From the NCBI GenBank assembly GCA_025361665.1, contig JANYKF010000037.1:1-18757 (forward strand): DNA of 18,757 nt. Direction: 5' to 3'. This DNA is from Clostridiaceae bacterium (GTDB lineage: Bacteria; Bacillota; Clostridia; DSM-8532). The notes under the pieces are model-generated. The model saw only the letters and a list, made by a program, of their open reading frames with translations, did not search any database and was not told the DNA's origin. Of this stretch, positions 15,015 through 18,757 are shown in pieces; position 1 is the first letter of the stretch, and each line of letters starts with the position of its first letter. A program made the translations under genes and the position numbers.

Positions 15015-16254
15015 CAGGATTGTCATGGCAAAAACCGGCTTGGCGGATCTGATTGCGCTGCTGCGGAAAGAAAGTGCATCGCTGTCACCATTCAGCCCGC
15101 TATCCCACCCACGGCTGGCAGAAAGGATTGCTGCCGGCCAGCCTTCGGGCATGCGCATGCTATCGGACCCGGCATCGATGGCGTTGTTCAAGGAATCCAT
15201 CCCTGCATTGGCCAATCCGGGAATGAAGTTCATTTTGCGTACGGGAGGCGGCTCAAGCCCCATGGAGGAGGAAACCGTCTGCCTGACGGAAAGTGGAAAA
15301 CCTGCCGGATTTATCGTGGAAGGTGCAGACGCCTTGATAGTCCTGTATGAGGATGCAGGGACCGTTGCGGATGGCTTTCTTGGCCTGCACGCATCCAGGA
15401 CGCAGGCCGTGTCTCCCAACCTCATCCCGCCGCTGACGGATACGGGCGGATTTCTATGTCTGCTCAATGCAATCGACATGTACAGGCGTTCCTATTATGC
15501 GAGCATGCTTTCCTGCCTGCCGCAGACCGAACCGGGCGTGTCGGCTGAAATGTTCCTGAAGGACATGTCCCGTGTGCTTGAAACCCGGGATGTTCGCTGG
15601 CTGCTTGGTGCGTTTATCGCACTGATGCCAAACCTCCCGATTGACAGGGAGAATCCGGATCCGGTTCGTGTTCTTCTTGATGCCGGTCTTTGCCGGATGA
15701 TGAAGGACAAGGCCGGAAAACCCTGGCTCCAATTCACGGATGCAGGCAAGGCACTCGGCGTGGAATTTGAACGTACCTGGCTGACCTGCGCGGGCTATTC
15801 GCTGACCGGGATTGCCGGAGGTCGTGAATTCACTGTTGGCGGCGGATTTGTTGCGCCAACCGCTGTTACGAACCATGTGATGACCCTTGCCATGGAGAAC
15901 GGGAAACCCTGCATCAACCATCAGGCATTTCATACGGATCAGGTAAAGGCTGTGTGGATGGACTTGTTTGATGCCGGATGGAAACTGGTAAAAGCAGGAG
16001 GACCCCCATCCGAAGAGACGCCGGTGAAACAGGCCAACCAACCCGCGCCGCCAACCGCCCGTCAGCCCACCCCTCAACCGCCCCCTCAGCCAGCCCCTCA
16101 GCCTGCCGTTCAGTCTGCCCCTCGGCCAGCCCCTCGGCCAGCCCCTCAACCGCCCCCTCAGCCTGTGTCCGGTTCCAGGTTCTGTGCCTTCTGCGGGAAA
16201 CCGCTGGCCGCGAACAACCGGTTCTGCGACAGCTGCGGGAAACCGGTGGCATGA
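15007..16254 (+). CDS. Hypothetical protein with Pro-rich linker and C-terminal zinc ribbon
   Basis: A 415-residue protein. ATG 15007 has AAGGAGGG ten bases upstream and overlaps the previous gene by 8 bp, which shows coupled translation. Residues 1-335 form a domain I do not recognise, with no membrane segments. Residues ~341-388 are a low-complexity linker of Pro, Gln and Ala (units such as PQPAPQPA) encoded by imperfect 12-bp repeats. Residues ~390-415 are a zinc ribbon with C-x2-C-x10-C-x2-C (CAFCG...CDSCG), as in zinc-ribbon domains of many Gram-positive proteins. The layout suggests a cytosolic adaptor with a flexible arm to a binding module. Its partner may be one of the other cassette products. 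The gene ends 20 bases before the terminator of the opposing operon. Confidence 0.85.
   Translation: MADRIVMAKTGLADLIALLRKESASLSPFSPLSHPRLAERIAAGQPSGMRMLSDPASMALFKESIPALANPGMKFILRTGGGSSPMEEETVCLTESGKPAGFIVEGADALIVLYEDAGTVADGFLGLHASRTQAVSPNLIPPLTDTGGFLCLLNAIDMYRRSYYASMLSCLPQTEPGVSAEMFLKDMSRVLETRDVRWLLGAFIALMPNLPIDRENPDPVRVLLDAGLCRMMKDKAGKPWLQFTDAGKALGVEFERTWLTCAGYSLTGIAGGREFTVGGGFVAPTAVTNHVMTLAMENGKPCINHQAFHTDQVKAVWMDLFDAGWKLVKAGGPPSEETPVKQANQPAPPTARQPTPQPPPQPAPQPAVQSAPRPAPRPAPQPPPQPVSGSRFCAFCGKPLAANNRFCDSCGKPVA
16030..16170 (+). repeat. Degenerate 12-bp repeats encoding a Pro-rich linker
   Basis: Units of the form CCCCTCAGCCAG recur with small changes and encode P-Q-P-A or P-R-P-A. The array separates the N-terminal domain from the zinc ribbon in the third cassette gene. 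It can change length by slippage without breaking the frame. Confidence 0.75.
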
Positions 16255-16273
16255 GTTGTGCGTGTTCGAACTG

Positions 16274-16306
16274 AAAAAACAGGCAAGCCTCAAATTGGCT
16301 TACCTG
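16274..16306 (-). terminator. Intrinsic terminator for the Gfo/Idh/MocA gene
   Basis: On the minus strand CAGGTAAGCC (16306-16297) pairs with GGCTTGCCTG (16289-16280) with one mismatch and a 7-base loop, followed by six T (16279-16274). It sits 53 bases after the oxidoreductase stop. The hairpin also lies 25 bases after the stop of the opposing cassette, but lacks a T-run in that direction, so it would work poorly for it. Confidence 0.8.
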
Positions 16307-16358
16307 CGAATAGACGGTACGGTCAATCTATTTATCTCAATCTGCTGAATAGGGTCCG

Positions 16359-17591
16359 TCAGTCGTCCGGGTTGAGCATCGGCCAATCTGCAGGCGGTTC
16401 ACCCATATAGGGCACATCCATCAGTTCGCCGCCTTTTACCGCGGAGGCATGTGCGACAAGACCCGGAATGCAGTGTGCCGCGGCAGCCCATGCATGCAGC
16501 GGGGGCAGTTTTCCGGTGGTGACAGCCTTGCAGAAATCATCCACCATGAATTGGTGCGAGCCCAGATGACCATTGCTCATGTTGGCAAAGTTTTTCGGGA
16601 GTCGCCCGATAGGATGCACAGGGGCCACGCCGGAGAAGAAATCCGTTTTCATGTATTCTTCCGTGACTTCACCGATCTCCGATGGGTGGGCGCATTTTCC
16701 CAAAGTTATCTGATCCGATATGTCAATCAGTTCCTTCGTTGCCTTTTCTATCCAGTATGCGTTCAGCGGAGCGTTTTCAAAACCACCTTTTGTACCCATC
16801 ATCGACATGAATACGGAGGAACGGGTACCCGTTTCATGAAAGGTCGGCACCCGGCGGAACTCGTTGATGCGGCAACAGCCGCCATCGGAAGTTCGCATGA
16901 GCGCCGTTTCATTGCTGAACGGGTTTTGAAAATCGTTCAGGTCTTCCCCGAAGATGCCGTCTTCATGATGGTCGCGATATCCCATGCATGAAACCTGGGT
17001 TACATGGGCGCCGGTTACGCCCAGCATCATGGACACGGAGTGGGTCGGGTAGAACATTGGCGGGAATCCTGCAATCCGTTTCCAGTTGGGGCCGCCGGAT
17101 TGCATGTATGGCTGGTAGAATTCGCTCATGTCATGCAGATACTGTGCCTCTCCATAAACAAACTCTCCAAACTTGCCTTCCTTGAACAGCTTGCGGCAAA
17201 GAATAGTTTCCGGATAGTAGTAACTCGTTTCACCGACCATGTAAATCAAGCCAGTCTCTTTCACCAGACGGATGATTTCCTTGACATCATCGATGTCGAT
17301 CGCCATGGGTACTGCGCTGTAAACGTGTTTGCCGGCTTTCAGCGCCTGTATGACCATAGGGCCGTGCAATTGGCGCTGGGTGATGATGGCAACGGCATCG
17401 ACATTCGTTTTGAGCAATTCATCCAAACTGTCGCATGTACGTTCGACGCCATACTTTTTTGAAAAACTTTCAACACGTTCCGGCACCAGGTCTGCGATGA
17501 CAACTTCGTCAACCAGCGGATGCGCTTTATACAGGGGCACGAAACAATTCCCGAAGCCCCCGCAACCTGCAATTCCCATTTTGAATCCCAT
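16359..17591 (-). CDS. Gfo/Idh/MocA-family oxidoreductase
   Basis: A 410-residue NAD(P)-dependent sugar or cyclitol dehydrogenase. The Rossmann motif GCGGFG is at residues 9-14. The region after the fourth strand has HVYSAVPMA (89-97), a variant of the usual EKP motif that still carries the Pro. The C-terminal domain has the active-site-type block YPTHSVSMMLG. The length is above the family average (~340-400). ATG 17591 has GAAGG eight bases upstream. The gene has its own promoter (17650-17678) and terminator (16274-16306), so it can be a single-gene unit. The substrate is unknown; sugars or inositol derivatives are usual for the family. Confidence 0.9.
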   Translation of the reverse strand: MGFKMGIAGCGGFGNCFVPLYKAHPLVDEVVIADLVPERVESFSKKYGVERTCDSLDELLKTNVDAVAIITQRQLHGPMVIQALKAGKHVYSAVPMAIDIDDVKEIIRLVKETGLIYMVGETSYYYPETILCRKLFKEGKFGEFVYGEAQYLHDMSEFYQPYMQSGGPNWKRIAGFPPMFYPTHSVSMMLGVTGAHVTQVSCMGYRDHHEDGIFGEDLNDFQNPFSNETALMRTSDGGCCRINEFRRVPTFHETGTRSSVFMSMMGTKGGFENAPLNAYWIEKATKELIDISDQITLGKCAHPSEIGEVTEEYMKTDFFSGVAPVHPIGRLPKNFANMSNGHLGSHQFMVDDFCKAVTTGKLPPLHAWAAAAHCIPGLVAHASAVKGGELMDVPYMGEPPADWPMLNPDD

Positions 17592-17649
17592 GATGTGAAC
17601 CTTCTTTCATAGAAGTTATTCAAACAACTTGTCTGACACAATATAGCCG

Positions 17650-17678
17650 ATTATAAATAGTGGCAAGGCCAATGTCAA
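17650..17678 (-). promoter_or_regulatory. Sigma-A-like promoter of the Gfo/Idh/MocA gene
   Basis: On the minus strand TTGACA (17673-17678) and TATAAT (17650-17655) are both perfect, with a 17-bp spacer. The TGA of the -35 box is the stop codon of the upstream MFS gene (17675-17677). Transcription should start near 17643, about 50 bases before ATG 17591. A small palindrome TGTCTGACA lies close to the expected start. Confidence 0.75.
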
Positions 17679-18757
17679 GGCGGACCTGACCGATTTGCCG
17701 GACTTGGCCGGTCTGTTGAACCTGGCCAATTGGCTGGGTCTGGCCGATTTGCTTTGCGGTTCAGGGAAATGACCATACCGATCAGCGCGATCATCATGGC
17801 CACGAGCATGACGACATGATAAGCGTGAAGGAATGTGGGGATTTGATCCGTCGAGGGTGCCGCAGTACCCCCAAGCCCTTCAAACAGGGTCACGGAAAAC
17901 GCAATGCCCGTCACCATGCCCAGATTCCTCACCAGGCCATTGATGGAACCCGCCACCCCCATTTTCCGCGGGGCAACGGAATTCATGACGCTCGTGTTGT
18001 TGGGTGATTGGAACATTCCGGACCCAAAACCCATCAGGATGGGACCGGGAAGCACCTGCCAAAATGATGCCCCGACTGACAAGGTTGAAAAGTAAAACAA
18101 CCCGCCGGCCATGATGGCCAGCCCTGTCGATGTCAGCAGAACAGGCCCGTACTTGTCTGACGCCTGTCCGCTGACAGGGGCGACAAACGCCATGATGAAA
18201 GGAGTCGCCATCATCAGCAGCCCTATCCGGGAAGGCTGGTAATGAAGGATCTGCTGCAGGTAAAACGGAAGGAGGATGGTATTGGCGAACATGGCCACAA
18301 ACGTCAGATAACCGGAAAGGTTGCCCATCAGAAATGTACGGTTGCGAAAAATGGAAAAATCGATCATGGGATGCCTGATTTTACGCTCAAGGAACCCGAA
18401 TGCGGTCAGCAAACCCACACCGGCACAAAGACCCAGCAGGATGGGCAGACTCGTCCATCCTCTTTCTGTTCCATTGTTGATGGCAAAAAGCAAACTGAGC
18501 ATTCCGACGGAAAACAGGATGGCTCCACCGTAGTCGAATGTTTCCTGCTCTTTTCCAGGCTGGTCCGCCGGCAGGATCAGAAGTGCCAATGCAAACCCGA
18601 TGATGCCAACCGGCACATTGATGAAAAAGATGGAGCGCCAGCCGGCCAATCCGATCAGGATACCGCCCAATGCGGGACCGGTCAGGCTTCCCAGGGCTAC
18701 AACCGTTCCTGTGATCCCCAGTGCCTTTCCACGAGCAGACGCCGGAAACGCGGCCGA
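17675..18757 (-). CDS. DHA2-type MFS drug exporter (5' end outside window)
   Basis: The frame is open from the right edge, giving 360 visible residues of a 14-helix EmrB/QacA-type transporter that would export drugs or other toxic compounds with proton entry. The first visible part has GKALGITGTVVALGSLTGPALGG, which is motif C of drug antiporters, then GWRSIFFINVPVGIIG, a hallmark of the DHA2 subgroup. About nine or ten further hydrophobic segments follow. TTG 18670 is not a real start, since the motif begins before it. The C-terminus ends in a Pro-rich tail (about residues 337-360 of the visible part) made by four 18-bp repeats. The stop lies in the promoter of the next gene. Confidence 0.9.
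   Translation of the reverse strand, partial: SAAFPASARGKALGITGTVVALGSLTGPALGGILIGLAGWRSIFFINVPVGIIGFALALLILPADQPGKEQETFDYGGAILFSVGMLSLLFAINNGTERGWTSLPILLGLCAGVGLLTAFGFLERKIRHPMIDFSIFRNRTFLMGNLSGYLTFVAMFANTILLPFYLQQILHYQPSRIGLLMMATPFIMAFVAPVSGQASDKYGPVLLTSTGLAIMAGGLFYFSTLSVGASFWQVLPGPILMGFGSGMFQSPNNTSVMNSVAPRKMGVAGSINGLVRNLGMVTGIAFSVTLFEGLGGTAAPSTDQIPTFLHAYHVVMLVAMMIALIGMVISLNRKANRPDPANWPGSTDRPSPANRSGPP
17678..17749 (-). repeat. Four 18-bp repeats at the 3' end of the MFS gene
   Basis: On the minus strand the last 72 bases before the stop divide into four 18-bp units encoding NRPDPA, NWPGST, DRPSPA and NRSGPP. Such a tail is not expected in DHA2 exporters, which usually end shortly after the last helix. 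The repeat directly borders the stop codon and the next promoter. Confidence 0.8.

Noticed and set aside
15914..16293. Minus-strand frames rich in Gly/Arg or Ala/Glu/Gly
   Set aside because: They are antisense readings of the Pro-rich linker and zinc ribbon of the third cassette gene.

Overview
The window looks like a chromosomal segment of an anaerobic Gram-positive bacterium, most likely Bacillota (Clostridia-like). The grounds are mid-range GC, strong AAGGAGG-type ribosome binding sites, an EFR1-type flavodoxin/ferredoxin protein, a YhaO/YhaN exonuclease-like pair and sigma-A-like TTGACA/TATAAT promoters. The taxon is an inference; no rRNA, tRNA, CRISPR array, transposase or phage gene was seen.

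Region 1 (1-4066, + strand) is a sugar or polyol operon: an FGGY kinase (cut by the left edge) and two tandem paralogues of the mannitol-1-phosphate 5-dehydrogenase family. The kinase and the dehydrogenases probably work in one pathway on a polyol or its phosphate. Both dehydrogenases lack the His of the K-x4-N-x2-H motif. Short tandem duplications cover the ribosome binding site of the first dehydrogenase (34 bp, 3.6 copies) and the start of the second (69-bp offset, leaving a 15-codon mini-ORF).

Region 2 (4105-5750, - strand) is a decaying segment: an EFR1-like gene whose 3' end runs into the 3' half of a GNAT acetyltransferase gene, followed by a second GNAT gene with a one-base frameshift. 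A promoter and a perfect palindrome lie upstream. The tag gene (DNA-3-methyladenine glycosylase I) runs divergently.

Region 3 (6570-10940, - strand) is a yhaO-yhaN operon: an SbcD-like metallophosphoesterase overlapping by 8 bp a large SbcC/Rad50-like ATPase that carries a transmembrane hairpin in the middle of its coiled coil.

Region 4 (11168-16254, + strand) is the most interesting part. It is a three-gene cassette with no recognised relatives for two of its genes. The first encodes a 955-residue protein with about seven membrane segments, three 29-residue Ala-rich repeats and a C-terminal region that resembles anthrax edema factor/ExoY/CyaA-type nucleotidyl cyclase toxins in motif order. 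The second encodes a 305-residue soluble protein of unknown function. The third overlaps the second by 8 bp and encodes a 415-residue protein ending in a Pro-rich linker and a zinc ribbon.

Region 5 (16274-18757, - strand) holds a Gfo/Idh/MocA oxidoreductase with its own promoter and an intrinsic terminator, preceded by a DHA2-type MFS drug exporter cut by the right edge. The exporter ends in four 18-bp repeats, and its stop codon lies inside the -35 box of the oxidoreductase promoter. A theme across the window is an unusual number of short tandem duplications (15, 18, 27, 33, 34, 69 and 87 bp); all those inside coding sequence are multiples of three.
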